NCBI GenBank assembly: GCA_030531205.1
Contig: JAUNOC010000003.1
Span: 1 to 64,000 of the forward strand
DNA length: 64,000 bases
Source of the DNA: Phascolarctobacterium sp.
Lineage (GTDB): Bacteria; Bacillota; Negativicutes; Acidaminococcales; Acidaminococcaceae
Direction of reading: 5' to 3'
Of this stretch, positions 25,367 through 33,959 are shown in pieces. Each line of letters begins with the position of its first letter. Position 1 is the stretch's first letter. The notes under the pieces are model-generated. The model saw nothing but the letters and a program-made list of their open reading frames with translations. It did no database searches and had not been told where the DNA came from. A program made the translations under genes and the position numbers.

Positions 25367-25581
25367 TAATATGTTCAGGTCTGTGGTTGTAAATCGATGC
25401 CAGTTGCGGGCGAAACGATCCACGTAAGCAAACCAAAGAGTTTGTGAGCATGGCGCAGTGTAGAGGTAAGTCCTGCCGCTGTAAAGCGAGAGGGAGAGTA
25501 GTGGGGAGCGGATGCTTAGGAGCGAAATTTCCGGCAGGCGGGTGTGGGGGCAAAAACCAGGTCAGCTGAACATATTTTTTT
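25367..25581 (+). ncRNA. Standalone structured RNA candidate, class unknown
   Basis: About 212 nucleotides with its own promoter. An 11-bp perfect closing stem joins the ends: AATATGTTCAG (25368-25378) with CTGAACATATT (25566-25576), running directly into a T-tract. Inside: stem GTGG..ATCG / CGAT-CCAC (about 25383-25423), hairpin CAAAC-CAAAGA-GTTTG (25429-25445 region), and CCTGCCG (25472-25478) pairing with CGGCAGG (25532-25538). It contains no coding frame. I compared it from memory with RNase P, tmRNA, SRP, 6S and cobalamin, TPP, FMN and T-box leaders; none matches convincingly. Paired ends and size would suit a 6S-like RNA, but the interior is not a simple rod. Confidence 0.65.
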
Positions 25582-25640
25582 ATCTCAGGTATCAGGTGTC
25601 AGGTTTCAGGAAAGTTCGCATTGAGCGGACTTTTTTGTTT
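25582..25640 (+). terminator. TCAGGTGT repeat plus second terminator
   Basis: A degenerate TCAGGTATCAGGTGTCAGG run is followed by AAGTTCGC-ATTGA-GCGGACTTTTTTG (25612-25637), a second hairpin/T-run for read-through from the ncRNA. Confidence 0.6.
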
Positions 25641-25728
25641 TTGGAATATAATGTCGCAATTACTCATTACCAGTTATCAAAAATTTTGCTACGATTATAT
25701 AATCTTTAAACTGAAATACAAAACGAGT

Positions 25729-25765
25729 TTTTAACGTTAAAAATTCACTTTTAACGTTAAAAATC
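25729..25765. promoter_or_regulatory. Twin TTTTAACGTTAAAA palindromes, 20-bp period
   Basis: Two palindromes centred on AACGTT at 25733-25738 and 25753-25758 are separated by exactly two helical turns. An almost identical pair occurs upstream of the minus-strand gene at 52856. Looks like a cooperative operator; no gene start lies next to this copy. Confidence 0.6.
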
Positions 25766-25821
25766 CCTTTATATTTAAATTCTAATTCTTTAAGATTTAC
25801 AATAAAATAACTTCTTCAAAT

Positions 25822-26145
25822 TTTATCACAGGAACATCTTGCCATCATTTCTAATTTCTAATTTCACATTTCTAATTAAAGTTGTCAACCTAATTGCTCA
25901 CCCCACCACCGTCCTTCTATGTTCCTTTAGACGGTCCCCCGCCCCTTTATGGGCGGACGAGGGTTTGCATAACTTCGCACACCCGAAACCCATAATCTAA
26001 TCACAGGAACGTTTTATCATATTTGGTCTTTGGTCTTTGACTTTTATTCTTGTCTGGGGGAGCGACCCCACCACCAGCCACCGAAAAATTGTCGCTGGTC
26101 CCCCGCCCCACGCCTGGGGCGGAAAAAAGTTCTCACTGTGCTAAC
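25822..26145. repeat. Mosaic repeat copy C (inverted relative to copy D)
   Basis: Two right-type ends (25822-25850 and 25995-26026), the ACCGTC..TATGTTCCTTTAGACGGT module, CGCCCCTTTATGGGCG hairpin (25938-25953), and GCCCCACGCCTGGGGC (26105-26120). The stretch 25883-25928 is the exact reverse complement of 29395-29440 in copy D. Ends in TGATACCTGACACCTGACACC, the inverted TCAGGTGT repeat. Confidence 0.7.
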
Positions 26146-26182
26146 TTTCCTGATACCTGACACCTGACACCTCAAAATCCCC

Positions 26183-26387
26183 TTGACAAAACAACTATAC
26201 ATATATATAATATGTAGCGATATGTGGGAGTGGGGTCTGCGGACGAGGTGCCCCATATCAGCGACAACCTAATCTGTGAAATGCATTGGCACGATGCAGT
26301 GGAAACATGGCAACACGCGCGGGCAGGCCTGGCTAAAACAGATGACGGTTGAAAAATTTATTTTAATTTCATGAAGGAGGATTTATC
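26183..26387 (+). promoter_or_regulatory. Consensus promoter and long structured leader of the porin genes
   Basis: TTGACA (26183-26188), 17-base spacer, TATAAT (26206-26211). The start near 26218 leaves a leader of about 170 nucleotides. It can fold into GATAT..GGGG / CCCCATATC (26219-26261 region), and a multi-branched part closed by ATCTGT (about 26272) with ACAGAT (about 26339) that encloses TGCAT-TGGCACGA-TGCA. No intrinsic terminator is visible, so it could be a riboswitch, a thermosensor or a stabilising leader; class unknown. Confidence 0.6.
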
Positions 26388-27662
26388 ATGAAAAAATCTT
26401 TGGTTTTGGCTATGGCTATGGCTATGGGCGTAACTGCATCTGCTTACGCTGCTAATCCGTTCTCCGATGTACCTGCTGGTCATTGGGCTTATGACAGCAT
26501 TGCACAATTGGCGAGTGCTGGCGTAGTTGACGGTTATGGTGCTACCTTTGGTGGCGACAAACTCATGACCCGTTATGAAATGGCACAAATTGTTGCTAAA
26601 GCAATGGCAAAAGGTGCTAACTGCGACAAATTGGCTGCTGAATTTGCTGACGAATTGGACGCTCTCGGTGTTCGCGTTGCTAAATTGGAAAAGAAAGTTG
26701 ACAACGTAAAGATTACCGGTAACATCCGTTACAGCTACAAAGATGGTAGCCATGGTCATGGTACCAATAAGGGTGGTAGTCATGATGGTGCTGCTCAAAA
26801 GAGTTACAACCGTTTCCGTACCCGTTTATTTGTGGCTGGTCAAGTAAATAACAACTGGAAATATAACGGAATGATTGAAAATGATCGTTATATGGCTTCT
26901 GGTGCTACTGATCAAGACAAGACTATTTTGAAACGCGCCACCGTTGATGGTCGTTTGGGAGGATTAAAGGTTTCTGCTGGTCGTAAATACTTCAACATTC
27001 CCACCATGATTGATAGTGAAGCGGATGGTTTGGAAGTTAAGTACGGCTTTGGTAAGGTTAATCTGACAGGTTGGGCAATGAAACATTTGAAAACTGACAG
27101 GGTGTACGGTGAATGGAAGAACGCTACAGATGATGACGATCGTGTTTATATGGCAAAAGTTGATGGTAAATTTGGCAAGTTGGGCGCTTTGGCTTCTTAT
27201 TGGAAAGTTGATGGAAATGCAGTTCGTAAGGGAGACGATGGTGAAATTTGGACAGTTGGTTTAGATTATCCTGTTGCGAAGGATTTAAAATTGGCTGCTG
27301 AATATTTCCATGGGGACAAAGGCGATAAGAAAGGTTATGATGAGAACGGTTACTTTGTAGAATTGAAATATCGTGGTGCAAAGGCAGCAAAACCCGGTAC
27401 TTGGGGCTTGTGGGTTGCTTACCATGATCGTCCGGTTTCAACAATGATTAGTCCTTCTACCATTGTTTATGCTGCTAATTACCCTGATCTCACTAATAAC
27501 GATGGTTTCAAAGGTTTTGAAGTTGGTGGACAATATACTTTGGCTAAGAACATTGTTGCAGGCCTTCGTTACTATGATTTTGATGGTCGTGAGAAAAAAC
27601 TTAACGGCGGAAAATCTAACAAGGTTCGCACTGTTTGGGGCGAAGTTATTTTCACATTCTAA
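26388..27662 (+). CDS. SLH-domain outer-membrane porin (OmpM-type), first copy
   Basis: 424 residues. Signal peptide (1-21, ending SAYA-AN), an SLH domain (about 22-85: NPFSDVPAGHWAYDSIAQLA, YGATFGGDKLMTRYEMAQIVAKAM), a short coiled-coil segment, and a beta-barrel of about 300 residues with alternating strands ending in the aromatic C-terminus VIFTF needed for BAM recognition. In Negativicutes the SLH domain tethers the outer membrane to modified peptidoglycan and the barrel forms a pore. Overlap with the second copy is strongest in the first 110 residues. AAGGAGG ribosome site; long leader. Confidence 0.95.
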   Translation: MKKSLVLAMAMAMGVTASAYAANPFSDVPAGHWAYDSIAQLASAGVVDGYGATFGGDKLMTRYEMAQIVAKAMAKGANCDKLAAEFADELDALGVRVAKLEKKVDNVKITGNIRYSYKDGSHGHGTNKGGSHDGAAQKSYNRFRTRLFVAGQVNNNWKYNGMIENDRYMASGATDQDKTILKRATVDGRLGGLKVSAGRKYFNIPTMIDSEADGLEVKYGFGKVNLTGWAMKHLKTDRVYGEWKNATDDDDRVYMAKVDGKFGKLGALASYWKVDGNAVRKGDDGEIWTVGLDYPVAKDLKLAAEYFHGDKGDKKGYDENGYFVELKYRGAKAAKPGTWGLWVAYHDRPVSTMISPSTIVYAANYPDLTNNDGFKGFEVGGQYTLAKNIVAGLRYYDFDGREKKLNGGKSNKVRTVWGEVIFTF

Positions 27663-27698
27663 TCTGACCATAGTATAACTGAAAGGAATTAAAAGATT

Positions 27699-29036
27699 AT
27701 GAAAAAATCTTTAGTATTAGCAATGGCTATGGCAATGGGTGTGACTGCATCCGCTTACGCCGCTAATCCCTTTAGCGACGTTCCCGCCGGTCATTGGGCT
27801 TATGACAGCATCTCCAAATTGGCGACTGCTGGCGTAGTTGACGGTTATGGTGCTACCTTTGGTGGCGAAAAACTCATGACCCGCTACGAAATGGCGCAAA
27901 TCGTTGCCAAAGCGATGGCAAAAGGCGCTAATGTTGACAAACTCGCTGCTGAGTTTGCTGACGAACTGGATTCCCTCGGTGTTCGTGTTTCCAAACTGGA
28001 AAAGAAAGTTGACAACGTAAAAGTTACCGGTCAAATCCGTTTCACTTATACCGATGTAAGGGGTAAAGCAGGCAAAGACAGTGATGCTAAAATGCGTAAC
28101 CGTATCTTTGTTGAAGGCAAGGTTAATGACAACTGGACTTACACCGGCATGTTGCAACAAACTCGTACTCTCCTGCATAATGCTGCAGACACCAGCGATG
28201 ATGTTAAGTTGATAAGAGCATACTTGGATGGTCGTTTGGGCGGTTTGAAAGTTCGTGCAGGTCACTGGAACGAATTCTTCATCAATGAGGCAATCCTTGA
28301 TAATATGGTTGATGCAGTTCAAGTGTCCTACGGTGCATTCAAGAACAAAGTGAACATTTATGGTTTGGCTGGCAAGTGGGCCAGTGATGCTGATGGTTCT
28401 AATATTCGTGGCAAGTACAAAGATGAAGCTGGTTTGCTGGGGGGGCCAGCTAATAAGAAATATGCTTACGGCTATCAAGACGATGCCCGTCTCTATATTT
28501 TAGGTGCTGCTGGCAAGGTAGGCCCTGTTGACTTGGCATTCAATTATTTCAAAACTACTGGCGAATTTGGTCTTGATGGCAAGGATTACAGTGGTCATAG
28601 AGAAGGACTTAAACGTAACATTTACAACGTAAATGCAAGTTGGTCTTTCTTGAAGGACTTCACCTTGAAATATGATTATATGTGGACCGATAATCGTCTC
28701 TATACTCCGTGGGCTGATGACGAAAAATCTGGCTCCAAGGATGGTTGGATTGCTCAATTGTTCTACAAGGGAGCGGATCCTGCTAAAGTCGGTACTTGGG
28801 GCTTGCACTTCCGTTACTTTGACCAACCCGCAAGCGTGTTCTTGTTCCCGACCTATGATTTGAACTCGTTTGATGCAGATGGCGGTTACAAGGGTTGGAA
28901 CGTCGGTGGTGATGTAACATTAGCTAAGAATATTTACTTGAATGTTAACTATTATGACACTGAGTCCAAAGCAAAATATGACAGCAAGAAAGGTACTGAT
29001 CGCCGCGTATTCAGCGAATTGTACTTCTTGTTCTAA
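27699..29036 (+). CDS. SLH-domain outer-membrane porin (OmpM-type), second copy
   Basis: 445 residues. Its first 110 residues are nearly identical to the upstream porin (same signal peptide, SLH domain and LEKKVDNVKVTG hinge), while the barrel has diverged in loops. It ends with RRVFSELYFLF, the terminal Phe typical of barrel proteins. Only 36 bases separate it from the first copy, with GAAAGGAATT as ribosome site and no promoter seen, so both share the structured leader upstream. Tandem copies may diversify by gene conversion through the shared SLH part. Confidence 0.95.
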   Translation: MKKSLVLAMAMAMGVTASAYAANPFSDVPAGHWAYDSISKLATAGVVDGYGATFGGEKLMTRYEMAQIVAKAMAKGANVDKLAAEFADELDSLGVRVSKLEKKVDNVKVTGQIRFTYTDVRGKAGKDSDAKMRNRIFVEGKVNDNWTYTGMLQQTRTLLHNAADTSDDVKLIRAYLDGRLGGLKVRAGHWNEFFINEAILDNMVDAVQVSYGAFKNKVNIYGLAGKWASDADGSNIRGKYKDEAGLLGGPANKKYAYGYQDDARLYILGAAGKVGPVDLAFNYFKTTGEFGLDGKDYSGHREGLKRNIYNVNASWSFLKDFTLKYDYMWTDNRLYTPWADDEKSGSKDGWIAQLFYKGADPAKVGTWGLHFRYFDQPASVFLFPTYDLNSFDADGGYKGWNVGGDVTLAKNIYLNVNYYDTESKAKYDSKKGTDRRVFSELYFLF

Positions 29037-29061
29037 TAATCATCAGATTATTAAAAAACTT

Positions 29062-29092
29062 AAAGAGAGTCGCGTCAGCGGCTCTCTTTTTA
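29062..29092 (+). terminator. Terminator of the porin operon
   Basis: AAAGAGAGTCGC-GTCA-GCGGCTCTCTTTTTA, strong stem with T-run, 26 bases after the stop. Confidence 0.9.
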
Positions 29093-29103
29093 TGTTGAAT
29101 GTG

Positions 29104-29173
29104 AAATCTGACTTGAGATAAGAAAAATCTGACCTAATATTAAGTCAGATTTTTGCAATCTCAGGTCAGATTT
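29104..29173. repeat. Triple-nested palindrome
   Basis: AAATCTGAC (29104-29112), TGAGAT (29114-29119) and AAAAATCTGAC (29123-29133) pair respectively with 29165-29173, 29158-29163 and 29144-29154. The same CTGAC word builds both outer and inner stems, so alternative foldings are possible. No gene overlaps. Confidence 0.7.
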
Positions 29174-29201
29174 AGGGCTAAGGGCTAAGGGCTAAGGGCG
29201 A
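29174..29201 (+). repeat. 7-bp tandem repeat AGGGCTA x4
   Basis: Four head-to-tail units, the last one AGGGCGA. A slippage-prone short repeat directly behind the nested palindrome. Confidence 0.7.
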
Positions 29202-29221
29202 AGAATAATGCGTAATGCGAA

Positions 29222-29612
29222 AATAAATGTCAAAGAACAAAGAGAAAAGACCAAATATGGTAGGATGTTCCGGGGATTGAAATTTTGGTTTCAGGTGTGC
29301 GAGGTTATGCGAACCCTCGTCCGCACCTAAAGGGGTAGACAGTCCAGTGGACTGTCGCCGAGAAATTCAGGTTTATCCAGCGAGGCAAAAAAGCTAAAGG
29401 AACATAGAAGGACGGTGGTGGGGTGAGCAATTAGGTTGATACTTTGTCTGGAATAAATGTCAAAGAACAAAGAGAAAAGACCAAATATGGTAGGATGTTC
29501 CGGGGATTAGAATTGGGAAGTTTGGAATAAAGCGAACAAGTTTTCTGCGTAATCCGCACCCCCAGTCGCAACCACGTTCCTAAAAGCGACAGCCCCCGCA
29601 AGGGCGGGGGCT
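29222..29612. repeat. Mosaic repeat copy D with a 57-bp internal direct repeat
   Basis: Bases 29222-29278 and 29452-29508 are identical and each ends in a left-type end sequence (ATGGTAGGATGTTCCGGGGATT). Between them lie the GCGAACCCTCGTCCGC module, a CAGTCCAGTGGACTG palindrome (29340-29354) and 29395-29440, which is the exact reverse complement of part of copy C. The last part (29545-29612) equals the right inner part of the DUF559 element, including an AGCCCCCGC..GCGGGGGCT hairpin. Confidence 0.72.
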
Positions 29613-29633
29613 AAATACATTAAATTGATATTG

Positions 29634-29678
29634 TTTGTATAAACAAATGTTGACAAATGATAATAATTGATATAAAAT
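29634..29678 (+). promoter_or_regulatory. Promoter and operator-like site of the toxin-antitoxin genes
   Basis: TTGACA (29650-29655), 17-base spacer, TAAAAT (29673-29678). A TTTGT-ATAA-ACAAA inverted repeat at 29634-29647 abuts the -35 box and is a likely autoregulation site for the antitoxin. Confidence 0.65.
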
Positions 29679-29709
29679 AAATATACAAATTTTTAAGGAG
29701 GATAAAATT

Positions 29710-29973
29710 ATGGCACAAGCAATAGTCAGTTTCAGGATGGATGCAGAGTTGAAGCGTGGGATGGAGGAAACATGCCGCAGAATGGGGCTTACCATGACCA
29801 GTGCTTTCACCATGTTTGCCACAATGGTGAACCGTACCCAAAGCATTCCCTTCAAAATTGCCGTTGACCCGTTTTACAGTGAGGAGAATATGGAGGAATT
29901 ACGTCATAGGATATTGGACATTAAAACCGGGAATGCGAAAATGGTTGAACATGAACTTATTGAGATGGAATGA
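29710..29973 (+). CDS. RelB/DinJ-family antitoxin
   Basis: 87 residues with an N-terminal ribbon-helix-helix (AIVSFRMDAELKRGMEETCRRMGLTMTSAF), the DNA-binding and dimer part, and an acidic C-terminal tail that would wrap around the toxin. Strong AAGGAGG ribosome site. Overlaps the toxin gene by 4 bases (ATGA). With its partner, it forms a type II system; represses its own promoter at 29650-29678 by family analogy. Confidence 0.9.
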   Translation: MAQAIVSFRMDAELKRGMEETCRRMGLTMTSAFTMFATMVNRTQSIPFKIAVDPFYSEENMEELRHRILDIKTGNAKMVEHELIEME

Positions 29974-30233
29974 TGAATATTCAGTGGCTTGATAAGGCGT
30001 GGGATGAGTATCTTGACTGGCAGAATGCTGACAGAAAAACTTTAAGAAAAATTAACAGTTTGATTAAGGACATTAGTCGTAACGGATATCAATGTGCTGG
30101 AAAACCAGAACAATTAAAAGGTGATTTTGCTGGATTTTGGAGTGTTCGTATTGATAAGAAAAATAGGATTGTTTTTAGAATTGTTGATGGGAATGTGGAA
30201 GTTATTCAATGCAGCACACATTACGGAAACTAA
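29970..30233 (+). CDS. YoeB/Txe-family mRNA interferase toxin
   Basis: 87 residues, RelE-like fold. The YoeB pattern is complete: W-D-E-Y-L-D-W-Q near the N-terminus, KINSLIKDISRNGYQCAGKPEQLKGDFAGFWSVRI in pieces (conserved E, G-K-P-E, W-S-x-R-I), and the terminal C-S-T-H-Y, with the catalytic Glu, Arg and His in place. It would cleave mRNA on the ribosome when the antitoxin is degraded. Appears intact and hence functional. Confidence 0.92.
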   Translation: MMNIQWLDKAWDEYLDWQNADRKTLRKINSLIKDISRNGYQCAGKPEQLKGDFAGFWSVRIDKKNRIVFRIVDGNVEVIQCSTHYGN

Positions 30234-30308
30234 GTTTAACTAAATTTTTGTTTCCTTTTTAGATATAATGTAGTATAATATGTAGGTAATTAAGTAAAGG
30301 AGGTAACT

Positions 30309-30869
30309 ATGAAAGGTTTTAAGTATATGTTGGCAGTTGTGGCTTTGGTTGTAAGTTTTGCTGCCGTGAAGGTTGAGGCGGCAACGGTGGCTGTCATTCC
30401 CTTGATTAACAAGGTGGAATTCAATACGGTGGAAGAGGAAAAAGTTCCCAATATGATTTACATGAATGAGGCATTGAATGTGTTGAAAAACAAGCAGGGT
30501 TATATGCTTGTGGAAAATGACCGTTTGCGTCATGCTATCAAGGATAATATTGATCCTTATAAATTGCCAACTAAAGAACAGTTGAAGACCATCAGCAAGA
30601 AAGGTAATGTGGACATTGTTTTTGCTATGGAATTGACGGATTATGACTATAATGTGCAAGAGTCAGGGACTACCCGTTTGACAATTATGAATTTGCGGGC
30701 TAATTTGGCATCTTACAATCGTCTAACAGGAGAATATTACATTAAAAAATGTGTAGATAACAGCGACGGTGATGAAACCTTTACCAGCCGTTGGGATATT
30801 GTGCAAGAAGCATGGACAAAGATGGTAAAGCAAGAATTTGACAGGATTACGAGGTTTAAGAAGAGATAA
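30309..30869 (+). CDS. Exported protein, paralogue 1
   Basis: 186 residues with a signal peptide (hydrophobic segment to about residue 24, ending VEA-A). The mature start TVAVIPLINKVEFNTVEEEKVPN is almost shared with the next exported protein. The layout (a conserved IPLIN strand, long helix, then VDIVFAMELTDY and LASYNRLTGEYY strands) resembles the small CsgG/TolB-N-like proteins found again at 57.3 kb, suggesting a periplasmic or lipoprotein-free accessory role. AAGGAGGTAACT ribosome site. The exact function is unknown. Confidence 0.85.
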   Translation: MKGFKYMLAVVALVVSFAAVKVEAATVAVIPLINKVEFNTVEEEKVPNMIYMNEALNVLKNKQGYMLVENDRLRHAIKDNIDPYKLPTKEQLKTISKKGNVDIVFAMELTDYDYNVQESGTTRLTIMNLRANLASYNRLTGEYYIKKCVDNSDGDETFTSRWDIVQEAWTKMVKQEFDRITRFKKR

Positions 30870-30873
30870 AATT

Positions 30874-30930
30874 CAAAGACCAAATGATCAGACCCTCGTC
30901 CGCCCATAAAGGGGCGGACAAGGGGTTGTA
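30874..30930. repeat. Short mosaic repeat copy E
   Basis: CCAAATGATCAGACCCTCGTCCGCCC.. with a GTCCGCCC-ATAAA-GGGGCGGAC hairpin (30899-30919), inserted between the two paralogues. Confidence 0.6.
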
Positions 30931-30974
30931 GAATTCATAATTCTGAATTCTTAATTTTGCTGATAGGAGTGCTT

Positions 30975-32281
<1,307 letters not shown>

Positions 32282-32282
32282 A

Positions 32283-32843
32283 ATGTCAACACAGGATGTT
32301 TTGCAGAATCTTGATGCAAAAATGGCAAAATCGGTGGACGCTTTAAAGGTGGATTTAGCAAGTATCAGGGCGGGGCGTGCCAATCCTTCGCTTTTAAGTA
32401 AAGTAATGGTTGATTATTATGGCACAATGACACCTATTAATCAGGTAGCCAATGTGTCTGCTCCGGAGCCCCGTTTGATTACGGTGCAACCTTGGGAAAA
32501 AACAATGGTCAAAGCTATTGAAAAGGCAATTATGACTTCAGAATTGGGGTTGACACCTAATAGTGATGGGGTGGTAATTCGTTTGAATATTCCACAGGTT
32601 ACGGAAGAACGCCGCAAAGAATTGGTAAAAATGGTTGGCAAAAAAGCGGAAGAATATAGAGTAACAATTCGCAATGCCCGCCGTGATGCCAATGACGCTG
32701 TGAAGAAAATGGAAAAGGCAAAGGAAATCACGGAAGATGAATCCAAAAAATGCATTGATGATATTCAGAAGGCCACGGATAAAAAGATGAATGAGTTGGA
32801 AAAAATTGTGGCTGCTAAAGAAAAGGAAGTTATGGAAATCTGA
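32283..32843 (+). CDS. frr: Ribosome recycling factor
   Basis: 186 residues from ATG 32283, spaced correctly behind GGAGGAAAATAAA. Splits post-termination ribosomes with EF-G. Typical RRF sequence: LASIRAGRANPSLL, the VDYYGTMTPINQVANVS segment of the beta domain and RNARRDANDAVKKMEK in the long helical domain. Directly behind pyrH. Confidence 0.97.
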   Translation: MSTQDVLQNLDAKMAKSVDALKVDLASIRAGRANPSLLSKVMVDYYGTMTPINQVANVSAPEPRLITVQPWEKTMVKAIEKAIMTSELGLTPNSDGVVIRLNIPQVTEERRKELVKMVGKKAEEYRVTIRNARRDANDAVKKMEKAKEITEDESKKCIDDIQKATDKKMNELEKIVAAKEKEVMEI

Positions 32844-32881
32844 TAGGGATTACCTGACACGAAAGGAAAGGAGGTGCAATG

Positions 32882-33049
32882 ATGGCTTTGAAAATTGACA
32901 AAGAGAAATGCTTAGGTTGTGGCGCTTGTGCCGCTAACTGCCCCGTAGGTGCTATTAAAGAGAAAGATGGCAAATACGAAATTGGCGATGCATGTGTAGA
33001 ATGTGGCGCTTGCGCTGCTAACTGCCCTGCTCAAGCAATCAGCAAATAA
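32882..33049 (+). CDS. 2[4Fe-4S] ferredoxin
   Basis: 55 residues, clostridial-type. Two CxxCxxCxxxCP motifs (C10-C13-C16-C20-P and C38-C41-C44-C48-P) within a duplicated fold, one per cluster. Acts as a low-potential electron carrier for anaerobic metabolism. ATG 32882 is 7 bases behind GGAGG; the preceding ATG at 32879 is too close. It sits inside the usually contiguous frr-uppS order. Confidence 0.93.
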   Translation: MALKIDKEKCLGCGACAANCPVGAIKEKDGKYEIGDACVECGACAANCPAQAISK

Positions 33050-33058
33050 CAAAAGGCA

Positions 33059-33084
33059 ACAATGCACCCGTAAGGGTGCATTGT
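33059..33084 (+). terminator. Hairpin after the ferredoxin gene
   Basis: ACAATGCACCC (33059-33069) pairs with 33074-33084 around GTAA. There is no good T-run, so it may protect the 3' end rather than terminate. Confidence 0.5.
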
Positions 33085-33108
33085 GCATATTTGCCGAAAA
33101 AAATGAAA

Positions 33109-33220
33109 TACCAAATGAACAAATAGTAAAGCCCCTTGTCCGCCCCTTTAGGGGCGGACAAGGGATTGCATAAAATCGTACGCCGTTGATATAATCAACG
33201 GAACATTTTACCATAATTAC
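33109..33220. repeat. Mosaic repeat copy F
   Basis: A 14-bp perfect hairpin (CCCTTGTCCGCCCC 33133-33146, TTTA loop, 33151-33164), CCGTTGAT-ATA-ATCAACGG (33182-33200), and a right-type end GGAACATTTTACCATAATTA (33200-33219). Sits between fdx and uppS. Confidence 0.65.
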
Positions 33221-33256
33221 ACATTACGAATGACGCATTGCGCATTATTATAAACA

Positions 33257-33958
33257 ATGATACCAAGTCATATAGCAATTATCATGGACGGGAACGGTCG
33301 CTGGGCGAAGGAACATGGAAAAATTCGTACAGCGGGACATCAGGCAGGTGCTGAAGTTTTGAAAGACATTGTGAAAGCCGCAGATGCACTTGGTGTAAAA
33401 GTTCTCACCGTTTATGTTTTTTCAACTGAAAACTGGAAGCGTCCCCAAATGGAAGTTGATTTCATTATGCAACTTTTGGGGGCTTATTTGAAAAAAGAAA
33501 TTCCTGAGTTTAATGCCAATAATGTGCAGGTACGTTTTATCGGCAGCCGTAATGGTTTGCCTGAATCCGTACTTGAGGAACTGGATTTGGTTTTGCAGTC
33601 AACAGCAAAGAACACGGGAATTATTTTGAATTTGGCAATAAACTATGGAGGCCGCGAGGAAATTGTGTCTGCTACCAAAAAAATTGTGGGAGCAGTGCAA
33701 AGTGGTGACCTTAAGGTTGAAGATATAGATGAGAAATGTTTTGAAAACTTTCTCTATACAGGTGATTTGCCGGCACCGGATTTGTTGATTCGTACCGGTG
33801 GTGATTTTCGTATTTCTAATTTCCTGTTATGGCAGTTGGCTTATACGGAAATTTGGACAACGGAAACTTATTGGCCGGATTTTACACCAGAACTTTTGCA
33901 GACCGCAGTGGCAGAGTTCGGCAAACGGGAAAGGCGTTTTGGGGGATTAGGAAACTAA
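33257..33958 (+). CDS. uppS: Undecaprenyl diphosphate synthase (isoprenyl transferase)
   Basis: 233 residues. Cis-prenyltransferase making the C55 carrier lipid. The N-terminal HIAIIMDGNGRWA motif with catalytic Asp, the YVFSTENWKRP segment, NYGGREEIV and the C-terminal LIRTGGDFRISNFLLWQLAYTE signature are all present in order. No clear ribosome site before ATG 33257, only an AT-rich stretch with repeated ATTACGCATTG-like words. Begins the uppS-cdsA-dxr-rseP group. Confidence 0.96.
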   Translation: MIPSHIAIIMDGNGRWAKEHGKIRTAGHQAGAEVLKDIVKAADALGVKVLTVYVFSTENWKRPQMEVDFIMQLLGAYLKKEIPEFNANNVQVRFIGSRNGLPESVLEELDLVLQSTAKNTGIILNLAINYGGREEIVSATKKIVGAVQSGDLKVEDIDEKCFENFLYTGDLPAPDLLIRTGGDFRISNFLLWQLAYTEIWTTETYWPDFTPELLQTAVAEFGKRERRFGGLGN

Positions 33959-33959
33959 A

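Noticed and set aside
25365-25581. Cobalamin riboswitch
   Set aside because: CCGCTGTAAAGCG and ACCAGGTCAG fragments vaguely recall it, but the conserved AAAAGGGAA and the CCGCAACTGT box are missing and no cobalamin gene follows; kept as an unclassified RNA.
26044-26256. 70-codon minus-strand frame between repeat C and the porin leader
   Set aside because: Overlaps repeat hairpins, the inverted TCAGGTGT run and the porin promoter; no coding character.
29174-29201. CRISPR or iteron array
   Set aside because: Only four 7-bp units without spacers and no replication or cas genes nearby.
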